From: Gordonia sp049847105
GTDB lineage: Bacteria; Actinomycetota; Actinomycetes; Mycobacteriales; Mycobacteriaceae
Reading direction: 5' to 3'
Length of the DNA: 64,000 nt
Assembly (NCBI RefSeq): GCF_049847105.1
Contig: NZ_JBNCNS010000004.1
Span: 372,001-436,000, forward strand
Positions 7,889-17,183 of the stretch are shown here, in pieces. A model generated the notes under the pieces. It was not told the DNA's origin. It searched no databases and saw only the letters and a list, made by a program, of their open reading frames with translations. Made by a program: the position numbers and the translations under genes. The number at the start of each line of letters is the position of its first letter. The stretch's first letter is position 1.

Positions 7889-8980
7889 ATGTACGTGAGC
7901 GAACTGGGTGAACAATGGCGGCGTGCTCGCCTCCGCCCGGAGATCGTCCACCTCGACTCGGCGGCCGCCGGTCGGTCGTCGAACGCGGTGATCGGCGCCA
8001 TCTCCGCCCATCTCTGGCGTGAGACCGAACGCGGCTCCTACATCGCCGCCGCCGATCGTGACGACGAGATCACCCGTGACAAGCGCGATCTCGCATCCCT
8101 GATCGGGCACACCGCCGACGAACTGGCCTTTCGCGAGAGCGCACGGGCAGCCCTGCGCGCGCTGCTGACCTATTGGAACCTGCCGATCTCCACCACCGTG
8201 TGGGTGGCGAAGAACGAGTTCGGTCCCAATCTCGTCGAGTTCGAACGCCGCGGCTACGCGGTGCGACCGCTGCCGGACGCCGATGTCGCGGGGCACGTCG
8301 ACACCGATGCGCTGGAGAACATGCTGCAGTTCGAGCAGCCCGACTTCATCCACATCTGTCAGATCGGCTCGGCGTCGGGTGTCGTACAGCCGGTCACCCG
8401 CATCGTCGAGATCGCCCACGCGGCCGGCGTACCGGTGGTGGTGGACATGGCCCAGTCGGCCGGACACGTTCCGACCGTGACCGGGGCCGATGTGGTGTAC
8501 GGGACGAGCCGCAAGTGGCTGACCGGACCACGCGGCGTGGGTTTCGTCGCGGTCCGGAAGGACTCCCTGCGGTCCGTCGAGGTGGAGAGTTCGGAAGCGT
8601 TCGTCGCCGGCCGCCTCGGCCTCGGCGTCGCGGTGTCGGAGATGCTGACCATCGGGCAGCAGCGCGTGTTCCGGGAACTGGCGGCGATCGGTCGCACCAC
8701 CCGCGAGCGCCTCGACGGCATCGCCAGCTGGGAGGTCCTCGAACCGATCGACGAACCCTCCGCCATCACCACCCTCGCACCGCCCCCCGGCTGGGGACCG
8801 TCCGACGTCGCGGCCGCGCGCGACAAACTGCTCGGGCTGGGCATCCTGGTCACCTGCGCGGACTCGTGGCGCGCGCCACTGGCGACCGAGCAATCTGTGC
8901 TGCGGGTGAGCCCGCACCTCGACGTCGAGCGGGAGGATCTCGATCGCCTCGCCGACGCGTTGCGGACGATGGGTTACTGA
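7889..8980 (+). CDS. Class V aminotransferase-fold PLP enzyme (EgtE-like)
   Basis: The 363-residue protein is a fold-type I PLP enzyme. The substrate-side N-terminus reads HLDSAAAGRSS. Asp of VVVDMAQSAGHVP would contact the PLP ring nitrogen, and the Schiff-base lysine sits in TSRKWLTGPRGVGF. The spacing and the SRKW-GPRG motif resemble mycobacterial EgtE, the C-S lyase of ergothioneine synthesis. However, no egtA, B, C or D gene lies nearby, so the assignment is to the family and not the pathway. ATG 7889 gives the family-typical N-terminus; an upstream in-frame start at 7811 would add a basic non-conserved extension and was rejected. Confidence 0.75.
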   Translation: MYVSELGEQWRRARLRPEIVHLDSAAAGRSSNAVIGAISAHLWRETERGSYIAAADRDDEITRDKRDLASLIGHTADELAFRESARAALRALLTYWNLPISTTVWVAKNEFGPNLVEFERRGYAVRPLPDADVAGHVDTDALENMLQFEQPDFIHICQIGSASGVVQPVTRIVEIAHAAGVPVVVDMAQSAGHVPTVTGADVVYGTSRKWLTGPRGVGFVAVRKDSLRSVEVESSEAFVAGRLGLGVAVSEMLTIGQQRVFRELAAIGRTTRERLDGIASWEVLEPIDEPSAITTLAPPPGWGPSDVAAARDKLLGLGILVTCADSWRAPLATEQSVLRVSPHLDVEREDLDRLADALRTMGY

Positions 8981-9029
8981 CCGCGCTCGCCGCGGCGCAC
9001 CCCGGTTGACGAGATCAGGACGGTGCTCC

Positions 9030-10571
9030 TCAGCAGGGTGAACTCAGCGCGGCATCGACGATCTCGGTGACCGCACCCCGGGCCAGCTCGGCATCGGCCG
9101 CGACCAGGCCGATCCGGGTGCGCCGATCCAGGACGTCGTCGACCGTGATCGCACCTTCGTGGGTGACCGCGAACTCCACCTCTGCCCGGGTCACGTCGAG
9201 CTCGCCGGCAATCGGGTCGAGGGGGCGGGCCAGTCGCGCCGCAGACACCACCTTCGTTGCCTCCGAACCGAATCGGCGGATCATCGATGGCGGCAGATCG
9301 CTGTGATCGGGAACCCCGGCCGCACCGACCAACGGGGTGGTCGCCGTCACGCAGGCGCCCGCGGTGAGCCCCCCGGCATCGATCGCCGCGTCGACGGCGT
9401 CCTGTGCCATCCAGCGGTACGTGGTCAGCTTTCCGCCGATCACACCGACCAGGGTGCCGTCGGTCACCTGGACCCGGTGGCGGCGCGAGACATCGGCGAG
9501 ATCGGCTGTGCTGCGGCCGGTTCCGTGTCCGGTGTCGATGAGCGGACGCAGTCCGGCGAAGGTACCGAGGACATCGGAGCGGGAGACCGGTTGCTCCAGA
9601 GCGACATTCACGGAGTCGATCAAGAAGTCGATCTCGTCGTCGGACGGCTCGGGGACGTCGGGGATCGGACCGGGCGCATCGACATCGGTGAGCCCCACGT
9701 AGACGCGACCGAGCTGCTCCGGCAGGGCGAACACGAACCGCGAGACCGACCCCGCGACGGGGACCGTCAGCGCGCCGGTCGGGTGTCCGAACGTCGCCGC
9801 ATCGAAGACCAGGTGGGTGCCCCGGCTCGGCCGCACCCGGACCGACGGATCCACCGTCCCCGCCCAGACGCCGGTGGCGTTGACCACCGTGCGCGCGGCC
9901 ACGTCGAAGCTCTCGCCGGTGCGGGTATCCGTCAGTCGCGCACCGGTTCCGGTGACATCGTCCGCCCGGGTGTAGGTGCACACGGTGACGCCGAAGGTGG
10001 CCGCGGTCCGTGCGATCGCGATCACCAGTCGCGCGTCGTCGACGAGCTGCCCGTCGGCGCTGGAGGCGGCGCCGCGCAGATTCTGCCTCGTGACCGCCGG
10101 GCACAGCGCGATGGTCTCCGCGGCGGTCAGTCTGGCGGGGGCCGGCAGGATGTCGGTCGGTGTACCGGCAACCCTCCGCAGCAGATCGCCTGCGCGGAAC
10201 CCGGACCGGATCAGGGCGGCCGAGCCCTTTGACCCGATGTCCGGAACCACCTGTCGCAGTGGGCGGATCAGGTGCGGGGCGATCGCGGTCATGAGGTGGT
10301 GGCGCTCGACCGCGGACTCCCGCGCGATCGGGAGGTGGCCACCGGCCAGGTAGCGCAGGCCACCGTGCACGAGTTTGCTGCTCCACCGAGACGTACCGAA
10401 GGCCAGGTCGTTGGCCTCCACCAGCGCCACCCGCAGGCCCCGGGTGGCGGCGTCGAGGGCCACCCCGACGCCGGTGATCCCGCCCCCGATCACGAGCAGA
10501 TCGAGCGGCTCGGTCGACTCGGCAAGCGCCGTCAGCCCGTCGCGGCGACGATCGGCGTTCAGCACGGCCAT
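9030..10571 (-). CDS. glpD: FAD-dependent glycerol-3-phosphate dehydrogenase
   Basis: About 513 residues. The FAD-binding Rossmann motif LLVIGGGITGVGVALDAA lies near the N-terminus, followed by the GlpD-type segment FGTSRWSSKLVHGGLRYL, which is diagnostic of the aerobic enzyme. Later GVIGGKLTTYRWMA marks the C-terminal half of the DAO fold, then the alpha-helical GlpD cap. The enzyme oxidises glycerol-3-phosphate to DHAP at the membrane and feeds quinone. ATG 10571 starts 13 bp after the TetR stop, giving a two-gene operon; an upstream start would overlap the regulator. Confidence 0.92.
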   Translation of the reverse strand: MAVLNADRRRDGLTALAESTEPLDLLVIGGGITGVGVALDAATRGLRVALVEANDLAFGTSRWSSKLVHGGLRYLAGGHLPIARESAVERHHLMTAIAPHLIRPLRQVVPDIGSKGSAALIRSGFRAGDLLRRVAGTPTDILPAPARLTAAETIALCPAVTRQNLRGAASSADGQLVDDARLVIAIARTAATFGVTVCTYTRADDVTGTGARLTDTRTGESFDVAARTVVNATGVWAGTVDPSVRVRPSRGTHLVFDAATFGHPTGALTVPVAGSVSRFVFALPEQLGRVYVGLTDVDAPGPIPDVPEPSDDEIDFLIDSVNVALEQPVSRSDVLGTFAGLRPLIDTGHGTGRSTADLADVSRRHRVQVTDGTLVGVIGGKLTTYRWMAQDAVDAAIDAGGLTAGACVTATTPLVGAAGVPDHSDLPPSMIRRFGSEATKVVSAARLARPLDPIAGELDVTRAEVEFAVTHEGAITVDDVLDRRTRIGLVAADAELARGAVTEIVDAALSSPC

Positions 10572-10584
10572 CAGATCGTCCGCA

Positions 10585-11187
10585 TCAGGTTGCCGCCGGC
10601 AGGTCGTCGGGCGGGCGGAGGTACGACGAGAGCGCGTGGTGGAGTTCACGGCTCCACTCGTCGCCGAGGATCGATTCGACCAGGGCCCTCGACTGGATGG
10701 ACGACTGGGTGATCAGCAGGACCATCGCCGCCATCTTGTCGGGGTCGCCGTCGCGGACCTGCCCGTGCGACTGCCCGTTGGCGATCGCATCGGACAGGAT
10801 CGCGAGCACGCCCTGCTGACTCGTCCCGAGCCGGTCGAAGACATAGGGCATCATGAACTCGCGTTGTTCGCGCCACAGCGCCGCGACCAGTTCGTCGTCG
10901 CGGAGCGCCGCGACCACCCGTACGACCACGTCGACCGTGGCGTCGAAGTCGGCCGTGCGCAGCGGCGTGACGTCGTTGACGGCGGCGACGACTCCGAGCA
11001 CCTCACGGGTCAGCAGGGAACGGATGATCTCGGACATGTCGGGCCAGCGCCGGTAGACCGTGGGCCTGCTGACCCCGGCCTCGCGCGCGACCTCGGCAAC
11101 GGTCACCTTGCGGCCGTTGTTGCGCACCAGGCATCGGCGGGCGGCGTCGAGGACCTGGTCCCCGATGTCCTCTTTACAGATTGACAT
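10585..11187 (-). CDS. TetR family regulator upstream of glpD
   Basis: The 200-residue protein has an N-terminal TetR HTH (VTVAEVAREAGVSRPTVYRRWPDM at about 30-55) and an all-helical effector domain. It is co-directional with glpD, 13 bp apart, and is therefore a candidate regulator of glycerol-phosphate use. ATG 11187 is chosen as it begins just ahead of the first helix; the frame is open to 11220, which would overlap the divergent gene. Only 20 bp separate its start from the start of the lipid kinase. Confidence 0.85.
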   Translation of the reverse strand: MSICKEDIGDQVLDAARRCLVRNNGRKVTVAEVAREAGVSRPTVYRRWPDMSEIIRSLLTREVLGVVAAVNDVTPLRTADFDATVDVVVRVVAALRDDELVAALWREQREFMMPYVFDRLGTSQQGVLAILSDAIANGQSHGQVRDGDPDKMAAMVLLITQSSIQSRALVESILGDEWSRELHHALSSYLRPPDDLPAAT

Positions 11188-11207
11188 GATATGTAACACT
11201 GTAACCC
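11188..11207. promoter_or_regulatory. Very short divergent intergenic region with TGTAAC repeat
   Basis: The 20 bp between the TetR and lipid-kinase starts hold a direct repeat TGTAAC-AC-TGTAAC (11192-11205). It is too short for two leaders with ribosome sites, so at least one mRNA is probably leaderless and an operator here would control both genes. This is an inference from layout. Confidence 0.35.
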
Positions 11208-12143
11208 ATGGGTTCCACATCCCACGGCCGTCGGGTTCGTCACACGACGGTCCTGGCCAATCCGCACTCGCGACACGGCGCAGGCCGTGCGATAGCCGAC
11301 CGTGCGGTCCGCGAGTTCGAGGCCCGGGGAATCGACGTGGAACTGATCATCGGGCGCGACGCGCAGGACGCCGTCGAGCGGGCGGCCAAGGCCGCCCGCG
11401 GCGACACCGACGCGATCGCCGTGGTGGGCGGTGACGGCAGCGTCCGGCTCGCGCTCGAGGCCACCGTCGACACCGGCACGCCGGTCGGCGTGATCCCCGC
11501 CGGCACCGGCAACGACGTGGCTCGCAACCTCGACGTCCCGCTCGACGACGTCGCCGCCGCGGTAGAGGTGATCGCGCTCGGACACACCCGCACGGTGGAT
11601 CTCGGGCGGGTGACCTTTCCCGACGGTCGGTCGTCACTGTTCGCCACCGTCGCCGCGACGGGGTTCGACGCGTCGGTGACCGCGCGCGCCATCGGGATGA
11701 CCTGGCCGAGGGGCCAGGCCCGCTACACCATCGCCGCGTTGCTCGAACTCATCGGTCTGCGCTCACGGCACTATCACGTCCGCGTCGACGAGACGGAGCT
11801 CGACGACGACATGGTCTTCGCGTCCGTCGGCAACACCACCTCGTACGGCGGGGGCATGCAGATCACGCCCGCGGCGTCGATGGTCGACGGATCCCTCGAC
11901 GTCACGCTGGCCGTCCGTCCCTCGCGGTTTGCACGACTGACGGTCGCCAAGGTCTTCCCCACGGTCTTCTCCGGGCAGCACGTGAATCACCAGATGGTCC
12001 GCACCCTCCGTGGCCGCGAGATCGAATTCTATTGCGACCCACCGGCTCTGGTGTCGATCGATGGTGACCTCGTCGGCGAGTTGCCGGCGACGTTCGAGGT
12101 GGTCCCGAACGCCGCGGTCATCTTCGCGCCGCCGCCACGATGA
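11208..12143 (+). CDS. Diacylglycerol kinase-family lipid kinase
   Basis: A 311-residue DAGK_cat protein. The nucleotide-binding motif VVGGDGSVRLALE is near residue 82, then GVIPAGTGNDVARNL near 99, both hallmarks of the DgkB/YegS/sphingosine-kinase fold. The C-terminal beta domain ends with LVSIDGDLVGELPATFEVVPNA, also typical. It phosphorylates a lipid such as diacylglycerol or a related mycobacterial lipid at the cytoplasmic membrane; the exact substrate is not visible. The ATG at 11208 lies 20 bp from the divergent TetR gene. Coupling to glpD through glycerolipid metabolism is plausible. Confidence 0.85.
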   Translation: MGSTSHGRRVRHTTVLANPHSRHGAGRAIADRAVREFEARGIDVELIIGRDAQDAVERAAKAARGDTDAIAVVGGDGSVRLALEATVDTGTPVGVIPAGTGNDVARNLDVPLDDVAAAVEVIALGHTRTVDLGRVTFPDGRSSLFATVAATGFDASVTARAIGMTWPRGQARYTIAALLELIGLRSRHYHVRVDETELDDDMVFASVGNTTSYGGGMQITPAASMVDGSLDVTLAVRPSRFARLTVAKVFPTVFSGQHVNHQMVRTLRGREIEFYCDPPALVSIDGDLVGELPATFEVVPNAAVIFAPPPR

Positions 12144-12164
12144 GCTGATCCCGCTCAGGGTGCA

Positions 12165-13865
12165 TCACCCTTCGACCGTCGAAAGCTCCTTGTCCCCCGG
12201 CCTCTCCGCCCGACGACGCGACACCGTCAGATGCCGCTCGCGATGTCGCGACTCGGTCAGGTCGTGCAGCCGCGCGGTGAGGAGGTCGGCAGTGGTGAGC
12301 AGGCCAGTCGGCCGATTCGTGTCATCGAGGACCACGGCGTTGGTTGCACCCGCATCTGCCAGCTCGTATGCCACCTCCCGCAGGGTCTGCCGCAGATACA
12401 CATGCGGCAGGTCATCGACGTGCTCGGCGAGTTGGGCAAGCGCATCGGTATCGGCCTGCACCACATCCGCAACGGTGAACGACTCGAGCGGGTCGGTGGA
12501 GTATTCGCGGGTCAGGTGCTGCCCTCTGCGGGCCAGTTTCTCGGTCAGCACAGAGCGTTTGAGCACGAGAACCGACAATGCGTAGGCGGCCGTCGCGGAT
12601 ACCAGGAGGGGCAGCATCGCCGACCAGGCGTGGGTCAGTTCGACGGTGAAGATGACGCCGGTCAGTGGTGAGCGCATGACACCGCCGAGCACGGCTGCCA
12701 GCCCCAGCATCGCCCACAGCCCCGGTGTGGTGTGGGGCAGGATGTTCCCCTCCAACGCGCCGAGCGCCGCACCGATCATGAAGATCGGCGCAAGCACTCC
12801 GCCCGATGTACCCGAGCCCAACGAGACGGCCCAGACGACGCTCTTCACGGTCAGGATCCCGACGATCAGGCTGATCGTCGCGTGGCCGGTGAGGAGATCG
12901 TCGATCACGTCGTAACCGACGCCGAGTGCACGGGGCTCGATCAGCCCACCGATGCCGATGACCAGACCGCCCACGGCCGGCCACCACATCCAGTGGATGG
13001 GCAGACGCGCGAAGGCGTCCTCGGACCTGTACACCAGCCACGTCGCGGCAACGGCCAGCAGCCCACCGCTGAGGCCGATGAGCACGGCACCGAGGTCGAC
13101 CGTCCACGGGAACACGCTCTGCGATGTCGGGACGGCGAAGACAGCACCCGAGCCGAGGATGAACCCCCGCACCACGGTTGCGGTGGCGACCGCGGCGACG
13201 ACCGGGATGAAACTTCGTGGGCGCCACTCGAACAGGAGCAGTTCGACCGCCAGCAGCACTGCGGCGACCGGCGAGTTGAACGTGGCGGCCATACCCGCTG
13301 CTGCTCCCGACACCAGCAGCGTCTTGCGCTCGTCGGCCGTGATGTGCAGATGCTGCGCCAGGATGGAACCGATCGCGCCACCGGTCATGATGATCGGACC
13401 TTCCGCCCCGAACGGCCCGCCGCTGCCGATGCTCACCGCGGCGGACACCGGTTTGAGCGCGGCCACTCGCGGGGCGATGGTGCTCCCGCGCGTCAGGATC
13501 GCCTCGATCGCCTCGGGCATACCATGACCGCGGATCTGGGCGGAGCCGAAGCGCGCCATCAACCCCACCACCAGGCCGCCCAGGATCGGGGCCGCGACGA
13601 TCAGCCACCACGGGTGTCCCTGCGCACCGGGCGCGATCTGGTCGAATCGAATCCTTTGGTAGAAAACGAGATTGGTCACCAGTCCGATCAGATGCAGAAG
13701 CACCCACGCCGCTCCGGCGCCGAGCGCACCGACCGGGACCGCCCATGCGGTGATCAGGAGCATCCGCCGGTCGACCGCGAAGTCGCCGGGGGACGACGGG
13801 CTGGACACACCGGCGGTATCACCAAAGAGGCTGCGGCCCAACGGCCGTCGAAACAGTGACCTCAC
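12165..13865 (-). CDS. ClC-type chloride channel/antiporter with C-terminal CBS region
   Basis: About 566 residues. The membrane part has three ClC filter elements: RGHGMPEAIEA (GxGIPE-like), GPFGAEGPIIMTGG (GREGP position, gating glutamate kept but the basic residue replaced by Ala) and GTSGGVLAPIFMIG (GxFxP-like). A cytoplasmic CBS-like part follows (FTVADVVQADTDALAQLAEH, then NRPTGLLTTADLL). Members are chloride channels or chloride/proton exchangers; retention of the gating glutamate favours exchange. It begins at GTG 13865, overlapping the MarR stop as GTGA, so translation is probably coupled. Confidence 0.85.
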   Translation of the reverse strand: MRSLFRRPLGRSLFGDTAGVSSPSSPGDFAVDRRMLLITAWAVPVGALGAGAAWVLLHLIGLVTNLVFYQRIRFDQIAPGAQGHPWWLIVAAPILGGLVVGLMARFGSAQIRGHGMPEAIEAILTRGSTIAPRVAALKPVSAAVSIGSGGPFGAEGPIIMTGGAIGSILAQHLHITADERKTLLVSGAAAGMAATFNSPVAAVLLAVELLLFEWRPRSFIPVVAAVATATVVRGFILGSGAVFAVPTSQSVFPWTVDLGAVLIGLSGGLLAVAATWLVYRSEDAFARLPIHWMWWPAVGGLVIGIGGLIEPRALGVGYDVIDDLLTGHATISLIVGILTVKSVVWAVSLGSGTSGGVLAPIFMIGAALGALEGNILPHTTPGLWAMLGLAAVLGGVMRSPLTGVIFTVELTHAWSAMLPLLVSATAAYALSVLVLKRSVLTEKLARRGQHLTREYSTDPLESFTVADVVQADTDALAQLAEHVDDLPHVYLRQTLREVAYELADAGATNAVVLDDTNRPTGLLTTADLLTARLHDLTESRHRERHLTVSRRRAERPGDKELSTVEG

Positions 13866-14341
13866 AGCGGCAACGGCCCGGATTCGGATGCGTACTCCTC
13901 GCCGACGACCCGGTGCATGGCACGTAGGCCCTCGACCATGCCGGCTCGCACGTCGGGTTCGAGCTGGGACAGCACCCTCGTCAATTCGTCCTCGCGCCAC
14001 TGCAAGACGCGTGTGACAAGCTCGTGGCCTGCCTCGGTCAGATCCAGTGTCACCACACGTCGATTGGTCGGTTCCGAGCCGCGCGCAAGGTATCCGGAGC
14101 TCTGCAGGCGATCGGCCAGCCGCGTCACCGACGACGCTCCGACACCGAGTGCGGTTGCCACGTCGGCAGATGAACTCTGGCCGATCGCAGCGATGGTCCA
14201 CAGCATCCGGAACTGGACGAGTGACACGTCGCCGGTGGCCGCTGCGACGCTGTGCAACGCGATGCCGACGAGGTCACGGGTCGCCAATTGCAACGTGGCG
14301 ACGTCGGGCGCTGTCGCGCCGGGACTCTCGCTCGATTGCAT
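13862..14341 (-). CDS. MarR family regulator
   Basis: A 159-residue winged-helix protein: GQSSSADVATALGVGASSVTRLADRLQSSGYLARG is the recognition region, followed by the wing TNRRVVTLDLTEAGHELV. It overlaps the clc gene by a start-stop GTGA and so is probably its regulator. ATG 14341 (MQSSESPG) is chosen; the frame is open 13 codons further, but that would run through the palindromic operator-like sequence. A MarR dimer binding the palindromes just upstream would autoregulate this operon. Confidence 0.85.
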   Translation of the reverse strand: MQSSESPGATAPDVATLQLATRDLVGIALHSVAAATGDVSLVQFRMLWTIAAIGQSSSADVATALGVGASSVTRLADRLQSSGYLARGSEPTNRRVVTLDLTEAGHELVTRVLQWREDELTRVLSQLEPDVRAGMVEGLRAMHRVVGEEYASESGPLPL

Positions 14342-14350
14342 TCCGGAAGT

Positions 14351-14388
14351 ATTGCACAATGCAATTATTGCCTTGTGCAAGGGCCTGG
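14351..14388. promoter_or_regulatory. Palindromic MarR operator candidates
   Basis: Two adjacent inverted repeats lie immediately upstream of the MarR start: TTGCA-CAA-TGCAA (14353-14365) and CCTTG-TG-CAAGG (14371-14382). The stretch is also AT-richer than its surroundings. Size and placement fit an autoregulatory MarR operator that could also affect the convergently ending pcnA only at its 3' end. Confidence 0.45.
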
Positions 14389-14395
14389 CGTCCGG

Positions 14396-15832
14396 CTAAC
14401 CCTGCTCGCTCCACCACTCCCGCAGTGCCTCCACGGCCTCGTCATACGAGAGGGGTCCGCGGTCGAGCCGCAGCTCCTTCAGGTAACGCCATGCCTCTCC
14501 TACCTTCGGGCCCGGAGGCAGGCCGAGCAGTTCCATGATGGCGTTGCCGTCGAGGTCCGGTCGTACCCGGTCGAGATCCTCGGCGGCCTTGAGATCGGCG
14601 ATCCGCCGTTCCAGATGGTCGTAGTTCTCCTGCAGCCGTCGCGCGCGGCGCTTGTTCCGAGTGGTGCAGTCGGCCCGGACGAGTTTGTGCAGACGATCCA
14701 GGAGCGGCCCGGCATCGCTGACATAGCGACGGACCGCCGAGTCCGTCCAGCTGCCGTCGCCGTAGCCGTGGAACCGCAGGTGCAGGAACACCAGGTTCGA
14801 CACGTCCTCGACGACCGCCTTGGGATACTTCAGCGCCCGCATCCGCCGACGGACGAGTTTGGCGCCGACCACCTCGTGGTGATGGAAACTCACCCCGCCG
14901 CCGGGCTCATGGCGCCGGGTGGCCGGCTTCCCGATGTCGTGGAGCAGGGCTGCCCAACGCAGCACCAGATCGGGATCGCCCTCCTCGAGGTCGATCGCCT
15001 GCCGCAGCACGGTCAACGAGTGCTGGTAGACGTCCTTGTGCTGGTGGTGTTCGTCGATGGTGAGCTTCATCCCCGGCACCTCCGGGAGCACGCGCTCGCC
15101 CAGGCCGGTGTCCACCATCAGGTCGATGGCCTCCAGCGGATGTGCACCGAGAATCATCTTGTCCAATTCGGTACGGACACGTTCCGCGGTGATCCGGTCG
15201 ATCTGCGCCGACATCTCGGTGATCGCTTCGGACACCCGGGGCGCAACCCGGAAACCGAGCTGCGAGACGAATCGGATCGCCCGCAGCATTCGCAGCGGGT
15301 CGTCGTCGAAGGACTCCTGCGGGGTCGCCGGGGTGTCGATGATCCCGGCGAGCAGAGCGGTCATCCCGTCGAGAGGGTCGCAGAACTCGGCCGGACCGTC
15401 CGCCCCGACCCGGACCGCCATCGCGTTGATGGTGAAGTCACGGCGCACCAGGTCGTCGGCGAGCGATTTCCCGAAGACCACCTCGGGTTTTCGCCCGACC
15501 CGGTCATACGCATCGGACCGGAATGTCGTGATCTCGACCATGTGGGCGCCCTTGCGCGCACTGATCGTGCCGAACTCGATACCGGTGTCCCACTGGGCGT
15601 CGGCCCAATCGGCCATCAACGCCGAGACCTGCTCGGGCCTCGCATCGGTGGTGAAGTCGAGGTCACCCGAGAGCCTGCCGAGCACCGCATCCCGGACGGA
15701 CCCGCCGACCAGGTACAACTCGTGGCCCGCCGCTGCGAACGCCGCGCCGAGCGGCACCAGGACGTCGGAGAGGCTCTGCAACGTGACGGCCGCTGATGCC
15801 AGCAGACGGGTACGGCGTTCGGGCTCTGTCAC
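14396..15832 (-). CDS. pcnA: CCA-adding tRNA nucleotidyltransferase
   Basis: About 478 residues, close to M. tuberculosis PcnA (Rv3907c). The class II nucleotidyltransferase head has YLVGGSVRDAVLGR and the carboxylates of DLDFTTDARP, followed by RRDFTINAMAVR and the ERV/EDxxR helices. The C-terminal half has an HD domain (LHDIGKPATRRHE, then VSFHHHEVVGAK). The enzyme adds or repairs the 3' CCA of tRNA. GTG 15832 (MTEPERR) is chosen over an upstream in-frame start because the family begins here. It is divergent from the NUDIX gene, as in mycobacteria. Confidence 0.92.
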   Translation of the reverse strand: MTEPERRTRLLASAAVTLQSLSDVLVPLGAAFAAAGHELYLVGGSVRDAVLGRLSGDLDFTTDARPEQVSALMADWADAQWDTGIEFGTISARKGAHMVEITTFRSDAYDRVGRKPEVVFGKSLADDLVRRDFTINAMAVRVGADGPAEFCDPLDGMTALLAGIIDTPATPQESFDDDPLRMLRAIRFVSQLGFRVAPRVSEAITEMSAQIDRITAERVRTELDKMILGAHPLEAIDLMVDTGLGERVLPEVPGMKLTIDEHHQHKDVYQHSLTVLRQAIDLEEGDPDLVLRWAALLHDIGKPATRRHEPGGGVSFHHHEVVGAKLVRRRMRALKYPKAVVEDVSNLVFLHLRFHGYGDGSWTDSAVRRYVSDAGPLLDRLHKLVRADCTTRNKRRARRLQENYDHLERRIADLKAAEDLDRVRPDLDGNAIMELLGLPPGPKVGEAWRYLKELRLDRGPLSYDEAVEALREWWSEQG

Positions 15833-15980
15833 GGCATGCCAGCCTACCGCTGCGACGTCGGGCGGCCACAAACCCGTCGGCGGGCCTCCCGGTCATGACC
15901 GGTCGCCACGCCGCCGCCCACACACCGCCCACGGGGCCATCCGGGCAAACAGCAGGTGACCAACGGCTAGCATCGAGAGC

Positions 15981-17183
15981 GTGTCCGCCGATCCGTCCAC
16001 CGACCCCTCTGACGTCTCCTCCGACGTCACCGCGGGTGGTCACGGTCCCGGCGATGTGACGCACAACACCACGTCGGGCCGGCCGGACACCGGTTCCGCC
16101 CGGCGTGTGACCCCCGCAGATCTGGCCCGCGCCTCGCACGGCAACGCATCGAGCCCGGCCGCCGCGGCCACGCCGGAGGAGACGAGCCCCGGACAGGCGC
16201 GTCGGGGGCGGCGCGGACGCCGACGACGCGGACGCCGACCATCGGTGACACCGTCGGGCACCGCCACGCCACACTGCGCCCCCGACGACCCGCCGCCGCG
16301 TCCCGTCGAGCGCCGTGACGCGCCCAAGCCCGGCCCGATGCCGAAGCGTCCGACCGATCCCGAGCGGCTCGTCGGCGACGACGACGAGCTGCACCCGACC
16401 CACACCAGGGTCTCCCCACCGAAACCATCGGATCTGGTCGCGGTCACCGCCAAGATCACCAAGACCGGCCTCACGCATGCGGTCGCCTCCGACGGCACCA
16501 CGACCGCCGGCAAGACCAAGAACCGCCGGCGGACCGGTACCCGCCCCGAACGCGGACAGGGACAGGAGCGCCTGCGCACCGTTCGCGAGACGTCGGCCGG
16601 CGGGCTGGTCATCTCCGACCTCGATCTCCCGGTCGACGAGCTCTGCGCGGCACTCATCGGCCGGATGGACCGGCGCGGCCGAATGATGTGGTCGTTGCCG
16701 AAGGGCCACATCGAGACCGGGGAGACCGCCGAGCAGACCGCGATCCGCGAGGTCGCGGAGGAAACGGGCATCAACGGCACCGTCGTCGCGCCGCTCGGCA
16801 AGATCGACTACTGGTTCGTCAGCGAGGGCAGGCGCATCCACAAGACCGTTCACCACTATCTTCTCCGCAGCATCGGCGGTGAGCTGTCGGACGCCGATTA
16901 CGAGGTGAGTGAGGTGGCATGGGTGCCGCTCGCCGAACTACCCCGGAAGCTGACGTACTCTGACGAGCGGCGACTGGCCCGGATGGCCCGAGGCGTCATC
17001 GCCGATCTCGCTGCCGACCCGAACCGGTTGGCCCAGTCCGAGGCCGAGAGCATTCGCACCGAACCCAACGCCTATGAGAGAGCCGCAGCCGCACGCAACC
17101 AGCGCCGTAACGAACCGCCACCCCCGTCGCGGTCCCGTCGGCGCCGGCGGCGTCCACGGCGCCCACCGGCCGGCGATGCCTGA
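15981..17183 (+). CDS. mutT4: NUDIX hydrolase (MutT4-like) with long basic N-terminal extension
   Basis: The 400-residue protein has a NUDIX fold at about 205-340 with an intact box GHIETGETAEQTAIREVAEE and GING. It corresponds in position to Rv3908 (MutT4, 248 aa) but is about 150 residues longer. The extra N-terminus is Ala/Pro/Thr-rich, with a strongly basic cluster RRGRRGRRRRGRR near residue 76, and looks disordered. MutT4-type enzymes hydrolyse dATP or oxidised nucleotides. GTG 15981 gives the longest sensible frame; some of the extension could be untranslated. The 3' end overlaps the next gene by 8 bp. Confidence 0.85.
   Translation: MSADPSTDPSDVSSDVTAGGHGPGDVTHNTTSGRPDTGSARRVTPADLARASHGNASSPAAAATPEETSPGQARRGRRGRRRRGRRPSVTPSGTATPHCAPDDPPPRPVERRDAPKPGPMPKRPTDPERLVGDDDELHPTHTRVSPPKPSDLVAVTAKITKTGLTHAVASDGTTTAGKTKNRRRTGTRPERGQGQERLRTVRETSAGGLVISDLDLPVDELCAALIGRMDRRGRMMWSLPKGHIETGETAEQTAIREVAEETGINGTVVAPLGKIDYWFVSEGRRIHKTVHHYLLRSIGGELSDADYEVSEVAWVPLAELPRKLTYSDERRLARMARGVIADLAADPNRLAQSEAESIRTEPNAYERAAAARNQRRNEPPPPSRSRRRRRRPRRPPAGDA

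Noticed and set aside
9159..10232. A 357-codon plus-strand frame opposite glpD
   Set aside because: It is antisense to a clear glpD gene and has no domain of its own.
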